NCBI GenBank assembly: GCA_946411835.1
Contig: CAMKFK010000006.1
Span: 1-51,939 of the forward strand
From: an uncultured Clostridia bacterium
GTDB taxonomy: Bacteria > Bacillota > Clostridia > Oscillospirales > Oscillospiraceae
Reading direction: 5' to 3'
DNA length: 51,939 nt
The notes beneath the pieces were generated by a model. That model was given only the letters and a program-made list of their open reading frames with translations, made no database searches and was not told the origin of the DNA. Shown piece by piece: positions 34,301 through 40,481 of the stretch. Position numbers and translations under genes: made by a program. The stretch's first letter is position 1. Every line of letters starts with the position of its first letter.

Positions 34301-35023
34301 CGTCACCGTCGGCGCGGGGTCGATGGGAAGCCCCGTGTCGGGGTCGAAGGACACATAGGAGCCCTCGAGCTTGATGTAGTTCTTCGCGTTGCCCGCCGCG
34401 TTCACTCCGTACGGCAGGTTGTAGACGCCGGGCTGCACCAGCAGCTTGACGCGCGCGCTGCTCTGCGCGGGGATTTCGCCGATGTAGCCGCCGCCGACGA
34501 TGCTGATGCCCATGTCGCCGCTCTTCTCGCGCACCACGGACGCGACCACGTCCGTCAGGGCAATCAGGCCGGTGTTGACGACGTTCGCCTCCACATAGAT
34601 CGGCTCGGTGACGTTCTTCGGGATGTTGACCCACGGCGGGTTGAAGCCGAAGGTCGGCGAGGGGATGTGCGCGCCGAAGGTCAGCTCCAGCTTGATCTCG
34701 TACTCGTCCACAATGGTCGTGGGCACGACCGTCCACTCGATCTGGACGGGCAGGTTCCTGAGCGTCACGTCGGTGAAGGGCGCGCCGGAGGAGGGCATGA
34801 TCTCGCACTCGCCGACGTACTTCTCGCGCCCCGTGGCGGTGACGACCATGTCGTAGACGCCGAGGGGCTTGTCGTAGAACTGCGCGACGCCGCTGCCGTC
34901 CGTGCGGGCGCTGAAGCTGGCGTAGTAGCTGCTCTCCACGCCGCCGGCAACGCTGACGTACTCGTCCTTGGAGATCAGCGTCACCGTGGCGTCTGGAACG
35001 AGGCTGCCCACATCGTCGGACAC
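22346..35023 (-). CDS. Giant surface protein, C-terminal part (CARDB, PKD, helical region, CarboxypepD-reg-like)
   Basis: A frame of 4,225 residues from an internal GTG; sense coding continues upstream without a stop to the TAG at 35123. Order: an NEW3/Ig-like start, an aromatic beta domain, a PKD domain (FDGSRSYDKDGYIASFVWDF, GDGESGYG), and at least five CARDB-type domains (ADLTVTSLESSVSGTTVAPG and similar). Ig-like repeats and a carboxypeptidase-regulatory-like domain (ATFENIPAGVYTLRVTAEDH) follow. Next comes a ~700-residue alpha-helical stretch (about 27360-25250) containing a Gly/Ala hydrophobic hairpin. The end has more Ig-like domains and three CarboxypepD-reg-like repeats (TTGADGTATFTVAPGAYPYT, TTGADGAARLTIPYGSYRWS, TVTTDENGEALFWKNVGSYD). 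It ends KTVQ-TAG before a terminator. There is no ribosome binding site at the GTG, so separate expression is doubtful. Confidence 0.7.
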   Translation of the reverse strand: MSDDVGSLVPDATVTLISKDEYVSVAGGVESSYYASFSARTDGSGVAQFYDKPLGVYDMVVTATGREKYVGECEIMPSSGAPFTDVTLRNLPVQIEWTVVPTTIVDEYEIKLELTFGAHIPSPTFGFNPPWVNIPKNVTEPIYVEANVVNTGLIALTDVVASVVREKSGDMGISIVGGGYIGEIPAQSSARVKLLVQPGVYNLPYGVNAAGNAKNYIKLEGSYVSFDPDTGLPIDPAPTVTGSLPLYNPSDTPVTLEVRLPENNNEVQEETVLLPEGQIEEIRYIAPEGIDKEKELAQDGGSVYEIVKLSLNQTATLERQAFDATLKVTNGYPEYALSNLRVDVLVKDEDGVDVSNRNFIIATGVTGIADVDGNGSLPSGGALTATWQIIPGADLGGTSPEGRVYYASALVSYYVNGQLVQTETEGVPITILPQPKLTLNYYVPHNVLSNTPFRLGVTVENEGYGEAVNLNINSGQLKIESNQSGLITDFEILGSSFGSSGGSEFKLSFGNVPAATREFNEVTGEWELTPGKVSGYWIVRWNMPLTEGDPYEGEFREFKATLTHKDYKGVQLNPLIVAANTSIIGADGLLVSGEGERGLSLVNKGDTGFCDYLIDLDTGLQMPIYVPDSVSVTSAYDGARMTVRAKGAGDSADARYQVVMIPEPEGCGGIAAVRLGTNADGSGAVTLSPGNYWRDYGYLYIVSEMPVAVADDLTRSYPDAYYTIEFGTAAFLSALDYSRFLYVTAESDTPGAIQLGHGDTGWYLKQEAFYDTGVYPDVGDSDVRLRATLDNRGKEPLNGYVVFTATPKGQETPEYRSADVPVANVPPYAVQGVYCADWTPQRGTTYVVTAELHETGGGLVSSVESEAVINDPPYSHAGADITDAVMGQGVRFDGSRSYDKDGYIASFVWDFGDGESGYGPTPTHVYQHAGTYRARLYVSDSNLTSTEPYRRDRVTDAILEATRSEYNYFSEIQVTVKADCPDLFITGIALSDSSPNKGDKVTMTATIQNGTAGAEVQGLTSTGADARYLVGFYRNDRYLGYAELNGDLAVGATVTASLDFEALAGPQKLSAVVNDIGRNVREVNYDNNRYDIVLSGTETDFADLGVTSLSVDALDGAAVSWGQPIAVSAGVRNTGSADAGLFKVLLYDNGELVASHMVEGLNAGAAETVDFTWKPRTGGSHALTVVADGPVSSVVEMDESNNSKTVERAELSLRYADLTVTSLESSVSGTTVAPGQNIVLYAAVENCGRGDAATPTRLLFYADGRYLGSADVEALGAGKRAMASFVWRDPGFSVGTITAVADAGETLAESSENNNTAALRFETPLKVSDSRLEITDVTTAGAARYGDEATTVVTLRNSGERAIDEPFTVALRVGGERAGVAVCEPLAAGESRELSFTWTAKLSGSVTLRVYADAESRLVLSDRAAASAVRTLDVAAGLILTGGADGEAYCVGDTAELAVTVASSTLSYLPVEADSLTARLVESGAAVPMAYDGAAGEYRGSVTLDSVGTYTLRVTAGLDGVTQTMDAILTVADDFRVTLDNATDRSYAIGATVPVSGSVTSADGAALAGVPVTVTAVGSERLSVRTETASDGSYSAVLSLPDGVGGAFALRASAVYGGVEHHSDRVSFYVDGVSVDVDDRLTVVQGDSAVLTGYVNNLGVTAEEAGTVSVSGLPDGLTYAVETAPQGRLAAESGAPLTLRFAAAASLAAGEYGVTVRVGDAERTVTVSCERAVARARVNVIGGGEAESDAVVRPKITMSLRQGAETSAVIRLTNVGTAPITGVTAKTDLPFLLLGNVDPDVVIEPVSRGYSIRDPRGALSVVVTASPSDACLTGVYEGSVTIESPNLAEPVIVPVTVSVGAELIGTAVFEVRNQDNTLLPGAAVTLIGLDEQLDPVRFDVTADEEGLATFENIPAGVYTLRVTAEDHGELETTVEIAALIDRTPRVVTLNRRLFTFMLDELATAELHTSSVATANYDSAVYQAQLLQNSGEPQLEPNFPADEKEFFYQSGKLLNKVSFRNPDGAEAAVESITFRVIEPDAAIPDGAVTFGGSGTLSPIKSLESLQPGEVFDLVWNLDVERFFRPASIRETETPGQYAIAFPADVTREQIDAYLAANDPAGVGFLRELSFDAASNTGVFEARSNGDGTYFTPSDRVPLFYGARPYWFDFVILGSGVRADTQEVVETRLPVRVHYVAPDYYVSAGEPDSLYDENGNYTGQQSGSIYDIHPDIEQKILTAPTFDAASGRLSEMRYSTGFLNHLQAGQPERPMAQASSPVSFGFAGDIGYEGQVTTLRMKLKNPSRQHPMEDVRLRLVLSDAPGGSGSIMTPNLNVYIKGGHLEAHGDLVEGYIDPGDEATVEFSFRLDQIIPDYEHLTEFDETLRPYLRWPFDLTLLYAFLDVSFLLDGERTDFTTEEREYQVKEQPKLFVSYDLEDIGGEHYVLRATVTNLGRGDANKVYLGAPALPNTGFDMKVVNVASTRGAVSRGQSAQLDRVEIPVLRAGDTAIVTYELAILGQLSSAQKLSLGKLAALPSLPIKSEISEGIVRAPMKLEAMRGESAVANIYEIIDELALLDANIKQLSDKTATELGRSLANYYDYTVSLQRAVSVGDAYAAIAKLVNLMSTLKDLAGKPGDLKKTSSTVQKRIKQFSDNAAKGQGLAYLQRWYDLAYKGLQKNLTDKKWIFENMPKDMKYWEDSYQELQGALQASELKGSMNQKFKDYVNATQSAAAALSEAATAINLAMNTGSAAELAEQTKRARARMEEAAYLLDQASALKAEGDSLFEKASSGITGTENKALDIAADQLRVQAKYYVAQAERILSPQVTNIAVSLAQLAGLAKLEENVNALQSSSRQIQTLLGSDELVAEDAQGLVDAANNIFKNIGYDPNASAKDKIKALRGGREALNKSLSDMAMRPVVWIKDMFTVTDSTHLVEVKESVPDMVRAAGHVMGMLERNEISRTDKARIASEILKELFGSDAEAYSWFKADFAANFPDGNPSKTELYSYIATEMVKVSSRQLYNVELVEKSIETQLLAGYSDYRAMIEAAQASGTGKKTNIYRMQDDSQAQIEQTIDLLNRYKTDMTLLTSYYPSEQLLAYVKGLNTQITAMTHYADGTPIPASRVGRYRSLWTYSGNGLDLQVDEITLGEIYQAQMLVDELLAEGYNNVAERWELNDRKKWESVVSVGGTLLGMATSGALSSGIGAAASMAGAIMDTSGYTTAMNTLDNANLYNLARATADLTVTTNLMLSKELAVAYDVRSVFETMDGWRKVDPELPLELVTADVADLTVADNIIASEATAALTVLNNHTGSVTVAPTVEIYDSFGLVSVESMGAQTIAPGETGEFVVGVPVPVNMLRDMGGYTAVFTFAASEAETMTIAPSFGPYITHFNVGTAETVDYLRAHAAATQPLGGTLAAGESKSASVTVEDGTLLYVFAAAPSDEKLTLTVEGGGNRQVKSHINDGDFVLIPDASGRYVITVANGGETALTYDLSVVASPDLGAVAGLDMPYARAIASEYSVELDGESVTGVKASLPLSVYETGLTTGMEISVETSALSDGDGHSIPAPELTDRRGETVSGAVSLSAGGGCSLVLGYYPAAGTPDGAYTGAVTLRVAAERFETELSPLGWVRTGDGYELTVPVTVQLDTSVPADASLEAEIEGSGRIAVTGTSMPGASVVVFLAEDESAAGEAFGPISAGADGAFRATIDPLGDGVWYVYARTAGENGTLGAASERVAVETFVSDTTAPTIALLSPQTDVQLGVDVAELIFTVSDAESALTGTPTLTVNNAAAAVTQLSPGRFRAVPATGSLGDGTHSVKIAAESEGGRAVERFTVIIGSQLTASVSVTADGKPVSGATVVLDGSGATTGADGTATFTVAPGAYPYTVEKDGFLTESGTAELSAASRDVNVTLSAGSELEVNVSGGGIQVAGATVTIGAYQATTGADGAARLTIPYGSYRWSAAAEGFRNGSGDLAFTADASKTLQVTLAVNTSGQYQALLRVADALDQPIVGAAVTLDGETVTTDENGEALFWKNVGSYDAEIAAEGCAAYSGKLAVDATNTEQPFTMQPAGASYNTATEMLTVSKGYTAWTEKTGGERVTSGTVEREREDRVLYIDRGVGERVPLVIPALDELRIRAAETTSGTDGAVSVRLGNYTAEATGAAQLLGALYDADGRLLAVTAAEASLAPGEERTPTLRFGRSVAGCTVRVFLIEKESGKPLCAAKTVQ

Positions 35024-35122
35024 GCGCAGGGAAACGCCCCCCGTCCTCGCGGAGGTCAGCTCGGCGCTGAGCGCGACGTTGGCGTAGAACTTGCCGGTAC
35101 CGTCGCTGACGGTGAGGGTATC

Positions 35123-35953
35123 CTAGTACTGGCCCAGCGCCACCGCCTCGCCCGGGGCGAAGGTGACGGTGAAGGTCGCGCTCTCGTTGGGCAGGAGCGT
35201 GGTCTTCGAGAAGCTGCCCGCGCTGACCCACGGGAGCCCCGCCGGGACGCTTGCCTTCAGCCCGGAGAGCGTCCCCTTGCCCTTGTTGGTCACGGTCAGC
35301 ACGCGGGAAACCGTGTCGCCGGGGTTGAGGCCCAGCGCGACGCTCTTCTGATCCGTCACGGGGACGGGCGTCGCGGGCACGAGGTTCAGGTGCACCTGCG
35401 TCTTGCAGTAAGCGCCCTGATCGGTGGTGAAGATGACTTCATAATCCGCCGTTTCGGAGCAGCCGAGCGCCGTCGAGACGTTGAGCTGCACCGAGGTCGC
35501 CGCGCCCTGTGCGAGCGAGCGCGCCATGGCGGAGGCGTCGAGCGTGGCGCTGACGCCGCTGCCGGATTTTTTCACCAGCGCGGCGGTCAGGCCGGTGAGG
35601 GGCGCGCCGTCGCCGTTTTTGGGCGAGGGATTGCGGACCTTGATCTCCTTGGAGAACTGGGCGTTCTCCGTCGCGGTCAGCGTCAGCGCGGTGGGCGACG
35701 AGACGAGGCCCCAGACCGTGACCGACGTAGAGGCGCCGGTGCCGAGGAGCTTCTTGAAGCCGTAGGCGTTGACGGTCCACTCGCCCGCCTCGCCCGTGAA
35801 CGGCGTGAAGACGCTGCTGTACGCGCCGTTTTCGTCGGTATCGACAAAGACGATCTCCTCCGCCTGATAGGTCATGAGGATCTCCTTGCCGTTGGCGTCC
35901 ACGCTGCGGATCGGCTCCTTGAGCGCGGGCATGAGCTGGTAGTCCAGCACCAC
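35123..35953 (-). CDS. Giant surface protein, short internal part between two amber codons
   Basis: A 276-residue frame in the same phase as the pieces on both sides, bounded by TAG at 35957-35959 and TAG at 35123-35125. It begins mid-domain (VVLDYQLMPALKEPIRSVDA) and continues a beta-sandwich whose first half is encoded before the stop. Then comes an Ig-like region with GLNPGDTVSRVLTVTNKGKG and ends in FAPGEAVALGQY, again mid-domain: the next frame resumes with DTLTVSDGTGKFYANVALSA. No ribosome binding site precedes its first GTG. It is best read as part of the giant gene. Confidence 0.6.
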   Translation of the reverse strand: MVLDYQLMPALKEPIRSVDANGKEILMTYQAEEIVFVDTDENGAYSSVFTPFTGEAGEWTVNAYGFKKLLGTGASTSVTVWGLVSSPTALTLTATENAQFSKEIKVRNPSPKNGDGAPLTGLTAALVKKSGSGVSATLDASAMARSLAQGAATSVQLNVSTALGCSETADYEVIFTTDQGAYCKTQVHLNLVPATPVPVTDQKSVALGLNPGDTVSRVLTVTNKGKGTLSGLKASVPAGLPWVSAGSFSKTTLLPNESATFTVTFAPGEAVALGQY

Positions 35954-35956
35954 GCG

Positions 35957-38900
35957 CTAGAGCGCAATGGGGTTGCCGCCGGAATCGAGGAACACGCCGC
36001 TGACGTAGATGCTCTCGCCCAGCTGATAGCTGGTCTTGTTGGTCTCGACCGTCACGTTGCCGCCGGCCATGATCTTGATGTTGCAGGTCGGCGCCTCGAC
36101 GTGCTCCGCGCCGCAGGTGCCCATGAAATCGAGCTGATAGGTGCCGGAGGTCAGGTCGCCGGTCAGCGGCACGTCGGTGGTGTATTGCCGGGCGGCGCGG
36201 TCGTAGTCCATGGCGCCGCTGCGCACCGTCTCGCCGTTCCGGCTGATGGTGAACTGCACCGCGCCGTCGTCGTCCGGGGTGACGGGAACGCTGAGATTGG
36301 CGGAATGCCGCAGATCGGCGGTGAGCGTGATTTTCTGCTCCGCCGCGGAGAAGAGCACCGCCATCACGTCGTCCTCCTGCTCCTTCTCGTTTGGAGAGGT
36401 GCTCAGCACCAGCGCCTCGCCGACGTTGATGACAGACGACCAGGTCCTTGCGGTGCCTGCGGCGGGCGCGTCCATCTTCAGCTCGCCGTAGCTGTCCGCC
36501 ACGATCCTGACGCTGTGCGCGCCGCCGTTCTTCGGCGTCCACGACAGGACGACCGGCACGGTGCTGAAGCCCCGGATGCCGTCCACCGCCGCGCCGTCGA
36601 CCGCCTTACCGTCCACATACAATCCGACGGTGAAGCGCTTGAATGCGGTGGCGACGTTGTTGTTGGTGACGGTGACGAGGAAGCTGACGGGCTTGCCCGC
36701 CTCCGCGCGCAGCGGCGAATAGCTGACGTTCGTCACGCAGACGTTCGGGTAGATGATGGACAGGCGCGGCAGCTCGACGTCCGTTCTGACGTCGGTCTCC
36801 GGATCGGTGACGGCGTGCTGCGGGTCGACGAGGACGCCGAGCTTATGCGCGCCTCTCTGCGCCGCCCACTTTGCCTGCACCTCCTTGACCTCGCCCGCGC
36901 CTACGCCGTCCACGGTGACGGTGCGGAACACACGGCCGTCCATCGTGAAGCTGACGCGGAAGCTGTCCGTGACACCGACGGTGCTAACGTTCGTCAGCCT
37001 GGCGGTGAACAGCAGCGACGTGCCGTCCGTCAGCGTGGTCTCCGTCGGGCGCCAGGTGACGTCCGTGATCTCCAGCTCGGGATAGGCGACGCGGAAGTCC
37101 CCGGTCGTGACGGCGGCGCTGTTGTTGTCAAGATTCGTCTCGATGAGGACGCTGTTCAGGTCGTCCGCCCGGACCTCGACCCTGTGGATGCCCGCCGTCG
37201 GCACGGCGCGGAAGGACAGCGTCGTGCTGTCTCCCGGACGGAGCACAGGCACGGTCTGCCGCCCGCTGTACTCGCCGTCCACATAGAGCGAGACGCCGAA
37301 GCTCTCCGCGTCCGCCGCGCCGACGTTGGACACGTCCGCGCGGTAAACAAACGGCGACTGCGTGTCGAACACGCCGCCCTCCGGGTCCCAGCGCACGTTG
37401 CTCACCGCCACATCCGCAAAGCTGAGCTGTCTGCTGCTCATCGCCTCGCTCCTGACGTTGTTGCCCGAATCGGTCTCCGAAAGGTTGTTGAGGATGTCGT
37501 TGGCGACGACCTTGACAACGTGCGTTCCGGCGGTCGCCTGATAGGTGAAGCTGACCTCGGCGGTCCCGCCCACAGGGAGACTGACGCCGTCCGTGTTCAC
37601 ATCGGTCTTGGTGTAGCCCATGTAGCGGTTGTCGATGTAGAAGCCGGTGAGGAAGCCGAGGGTCGCGTCGCCGAGACCCTTGTTGCCGATGCTTGCCGTG
37701 ATCGTGACCACGTCGCCCTCCTCGGGGTCGGCAGGCGTCCAGCGCAGGGACTCGACGAAGAGGTCGGGACGGCGGTCGCCGACGGTGATCGTCTCCGTCG
37801 CGGTATCCGTCGCGCCGAGGTCGTCCGTCACGGTCAGCGTCACGGTGTAGCGCCCGGGCGCGGCGTAGGCGACGGGGCTGGCGGCGTAGTCGCCCGTCTT
37901 CCCGTTGCCAAAGTCCCAGCGGTAGCGGACGATGGAGCCGTCCGGGTCGGTCGAGCCTGCGGCGGAGAAGCCCAGCGCCGCGCCGGAATCGTAGGTCCCT
38001 TCCGCAGAAAGCGCGGGCAGGGAGATGACGGCGACGGGCGGGCGGTTGACCTTGAGGTTCTCCGCCGTGAAAGCGTTGTTATCGTCTGCGGCGTCGGTGT
38101 CCTGCGTTGTGACGACCTCTGCGGTGATGCTGATGCGGTCAGGCAAATCGTCGGGCGCGTCCCAGATGATCGACGCCTCACCGCTGGTGTTGGCGGCGAG
38201 CCGGACGTCGGCCCTGCCGATCTCCACGCCGCCGCAGGTGAAGCTCACCACGCCGTCCGCCGCCGCGCTGCCGCTGTTGCGCAGGCTCGCGCGCACCGTA
38301 TTGCTCCGCGACGACGCCAGCGTCGCGGGCACGGTGTACACGCCGTAGACGCCGAGGTCGCTGACGGAGGAGGGCGCAATGCTCCTGCGCGCGGAGGGCG
38401 TGCTTTCGTTGCCGGCGTTGTCCACGGTGACGATATAATAGTAGTAAGTCGTGCCGTCGCTCAGCCCCGTATCGGTGTAGGCGGGACTCAGCGGCCTGGC
38501 GATGGGTTCGAGGGTGACCGGGGTCTCGGCGGGGTCGGTCGTGCGGTAGACGCGGTAGTGCGCCACGTCCGCGCCGCCGCCCGTCCACGACAGGCTGACC
38601 GTCCCGCCGACGCAGGGGTCGCTGACCGTCAGCTCCGGCTGCGCCGGGGGCGTGGAATCCTTGAAGTAGGTCTTGACCAGCTCGGCGGGCTTCGCGCCCA
38701 TGTTGCGCACGACCGCGCGGATGGCGTAGCAGCCCTGCTCCCACCCGGCGGTGTCAAGCCTGCCGCGCACCACGAACAGCTCGCTGCCGAGGATGTCGCT
38801 CTCGGAGGTGTAGACCAGCTCCTTTTGCAGCGCGGAGGCGTCGATCACGTCGACCGGCTCATAGACCGCGTCCGCCGGGACGGTCGCCGCGCTGGACGTG

Positions 38901-40480
38901 CCGAGGTACGCCTTGTACAGCTCCACCCGCTCGAGCGCAACGGCGTCGTTGACGTGGAGCTCCAGCGCGAGGCCCGCGTTGAAGCGGCTGCCCTGCGCGG
39001 GACTCATGGAGAGGACGATGGGCATCGAGGTCTCCGCGTACGGACGGGTGCGAACCCCCTCGGGCAGCTGAGACGCGCCGCTGTAGTCCGCCGTGCGGGG
39101 GCCCAGCTTGCCGAGGTCGTTCTCGATGGCGACCTGATAGTAGTATTGGTTCTCCGGGTTCAGCCCGGAATCAATGTAGACGTTGGAGGTGGTGTAGGTC
39201 AGCAGCTCGTAATCGCCGTCGTTGACCTTGCGGTAGAGCGCGTAGGCCGTCGCCTCGCCAAGGGCGGCGCTCTTCCAACTGACGATCAGGCGCCACTCCC
39301 CCGCGTCCACGCGGAACCCCTCGGGCGCGGCGGGCGGGTCGTTTGCCACGCTGACGCGCTTTTCGCTCGTCGCGCTGTTTCCGGCGGCGTCGGTCAGCGT
39401 GAGGCGGACGGCGTACAGACCGTCGGGGAAGCGCGCCTCGGGGCCGTTCTCGGTTGCCGTGACCGCGAGCGTGTTCCACGACGCCGCGCGCACGTCCGTG
39501 CCGCTCAGGCTGTCCCACGCGCCGTTCGCGAGGGTGTACCACGGCGCGTCCGCGCCGCCGGCGGGACTGACCGCACCGGTCGCGTCGTCAGCGGTCAGCG
39601 CACGGTAGTCAATGCGGTAGGAGGCGACCGCCGTGTTGTCCGTCGCGCTGACGGTCAGCGCAGCGTCGGCGCGCACCACCTCGGCGACGCCGAAGTCATG
39701 GATGGCGGGAGGCGTCGTGTCGCTTCCGGGCGTGCAGGCGACGGTGTTGGAGTACGGGCTTTCGTTGCCCAGATCGTCCACTGCCGTGACGCAGTAGCTG
39801 CCCGCAAAACCTGTGGCGTGCACATAGAACGCGGCGGCGGTCTCGTCGAGGAGTCGGTACTCCTGCACCGCGTCGGTGGCAACGACCTGATAGACGCGGT
39901 AGAGCGCGAGGTCCTTCGGCGCGGACGGCATCGTCCAGCGCAGCGTGACGGACAGCTCGCTCGGCGCGGCGGTCAGCGCGGGCGCGGCGGGCGCGGCGTT
40001 GTCCACGCGGTAGCTGACGGAAGCGTCGGCGCTGTTCCCGGCGGCGTCATAGACGCGGGCGCGGAAGCTGAGGGCGCCCTCGGCGGCGTAGTCGGCGGTG
40101 TTGACCGTCAGCGAGCCCTTGTCGGACGTACCCAGCGGGGTTTCGCCGTCGGCGGCGACGAGGAAGAAATCGACATGATCCACCCCGACGTTGTCGGAGG
40201 CGGAGACGGCAAGGGACAGCGTCCCGGCGAGCCGCGTCCCATCCGGGATGAGGAAGCCCGCGATCACGGGGCTCACCGTGTCCGCCAGCGGCGTCACGGC
40301 GTCGGTCAGCGCGGCGGCGCTCTCCGCCTCGGCGTCGCTGACGGCGGTGACCTTGTAGCGGTACGCCGTGCCCAGCGACACGGCGGCGTCGGCGTAGGAG
40401 GTCAGGGTCGTGGAGGCGAGGAAGACGTAATCCGCCCCCTCCGCCATGCGGTAGACGTTGTAGCGCGCGGTCGGGACGTA
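35957..40480 (-). CDS. Giant surface protein, second part (FN3, Ig-like, PKD, CARDB)
   Basis: About 1,507 residues in frame after the extra base at 40481. The open frame formally reaches an ATG at 40558, but those first ~25 codons are the out-of-phase copy of the preceding part. It starts within an FN3 domain (YVPTARYNVYRMAEGADYVF) completing the strand begun by NLGWREATEQN in the other phase. FN3 and Ig-like domains follow, then a PKD domain (FSAAGSTDPDGSIVRYRWDF) and several CARDB domains (RRPDLFVESLRWTPADPEEG and repeats). It ends in a domain cut by TAG 35957-35959 after GNPIAL. There is no signal peptide and no ribosome binding site. The CARDB, PKD and FN3 modules are typical cell-adhesion scaffolds. 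Confidence 0.7.
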   Translation of the reverse strand, partial: YVPTARYNVYRMAEGADYVFLASTTLTSYADAAVSLGTAYRYKVTAVSDAEAESAAALTDAVTPLADTVSPVIAGFLIPDGTRLAGTLSLAVSASDNVGVDHVDFFLVAADGETPLGTSDKGSLTVNTADYAAEGALSFRARVYDAAGNSADASVSYRVDNAAPAAPALTAAPSELSVTLRWTMPSAPKDLALYRVYQVVATDAVQEYRLLDETAAAFYVHATGFAGSYCVTAVDDLGNESPYSNTVACTPGSDTTPPAIHDFGVAEVVRADAALTVSATDNTAVASYRIDYRALTADDATGAVSPAGGADAPWYTLANGAWDSLSGTDVRAASWNTLAVTATENGPEARFPDGLYAVRLTLTDAAGNSATSEKRVSVANDPPAAPEGFRVDAGEWRLIVSWKSAALGEATAYALYRKVNDGDYELLTYTTSNVYIDSGLNPENQYYYQVAIENDLGKLGPRTADYSGASQLPEGVRTRPYAETSMPIVLSMSPAQGSRFNAGLALELHVNDAVALERVELYKAYLGTSSAATVPADAVYEPVDVIDASALQKELVYTSESDILGSELFVVRGRLDTAGWEQGCYAIRAVVRNMGAKPAELVKTYFKDSTPPAQPELTVSDPCVGGTVSLSWTGGGADVAHYRVYRTTDPAETPVTLEPIARPLSPAYTDTGLSDGTTYYYYIVTVDNAGNESTPSARRSIAPSSVSDLGVYGVYTVPATLASSRSNTVRASLRNSGSAAADGVVSFTCGGVEIGRADVRLAANTSGEASIIWDAPDDLPDRISITAEVVTTQDTDAADDNNAFTAENLKVNRPPVAVISLPALSAEGTYDSGAALGFSAAGSTDPDGSIVRYRWDFGNGKTGDYAASPVAYAAPGRYTVTLTVTDDLGATDTATETITVGDRRPDLFVESLRWTPADPEEGDVVTITASIGNKGLGDATLGFLTGFYIDNRYMGYTKTDVNTDGVSLPVGGTAEVSFTYQATAGTHVVKVVANDILNNLSETDSGNNVRSEAMSSRQLSFADVAVSNVRWDPEGGVFDTQSPFVYRADVSNVGAADAESFGVSLYVDGEYSGRQTVPVLRPGDSTTLSFRAVPTAGIHRVEVRADDLNSVLIETNLDNNSAAVTTGDFRVAYPELEITDVTWRPTETTLTDGTSLLFTARLTNVSTVGVTDSFRVSFTMDGRVFRTVTVDGVGAGEVKEVQAKWAAQRGAHKLGVLVDPQHAVTDPETDVRTDVELPRLSIIYPNVCVTNVSYSPLRAEAGKPVSFLVTVTNNNVATAFKRFTVGLYVDGKAVDGAAVDGIRGFSTVPVVLSWTPKNGGAHSVRIVADSYGELKMDAPAAGTARTWSSVINVGEALVLSTSPNEKEQEDDVMAVLFSAAEQKITLTADLRHSANLSVPVTPDDDGAVQFTISRNGETVRSGAMDYDRAARQYTTDVPLTGDLTSGTYQLDFMGTCGAEHVEAPTCNIKIMAGGNVTVETNKTSYQLGESIYVSGVFLDSGGNPIAL

Positions 40481-40481
40481 A

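Noticed and set aside
35123-35959. General TAG recoding (for example pyrrolysine or glutamine code)
   Set aside because: TAG ends several neighbours in normal positions next to terminators (recombinase, giant gene end, small membrane protein), and no pyl gene or suppressor tRNA is in the window. Local readthrough remains possible.
40047-40481. Final ~145 codons of the N-terminal giant frame
   Set aside because: After AAC 40482-40484 the product becomes an Arg/Gly-rich string while the +1 frame resumes the FN3 domain, so this stretch is out-of-frame reading.
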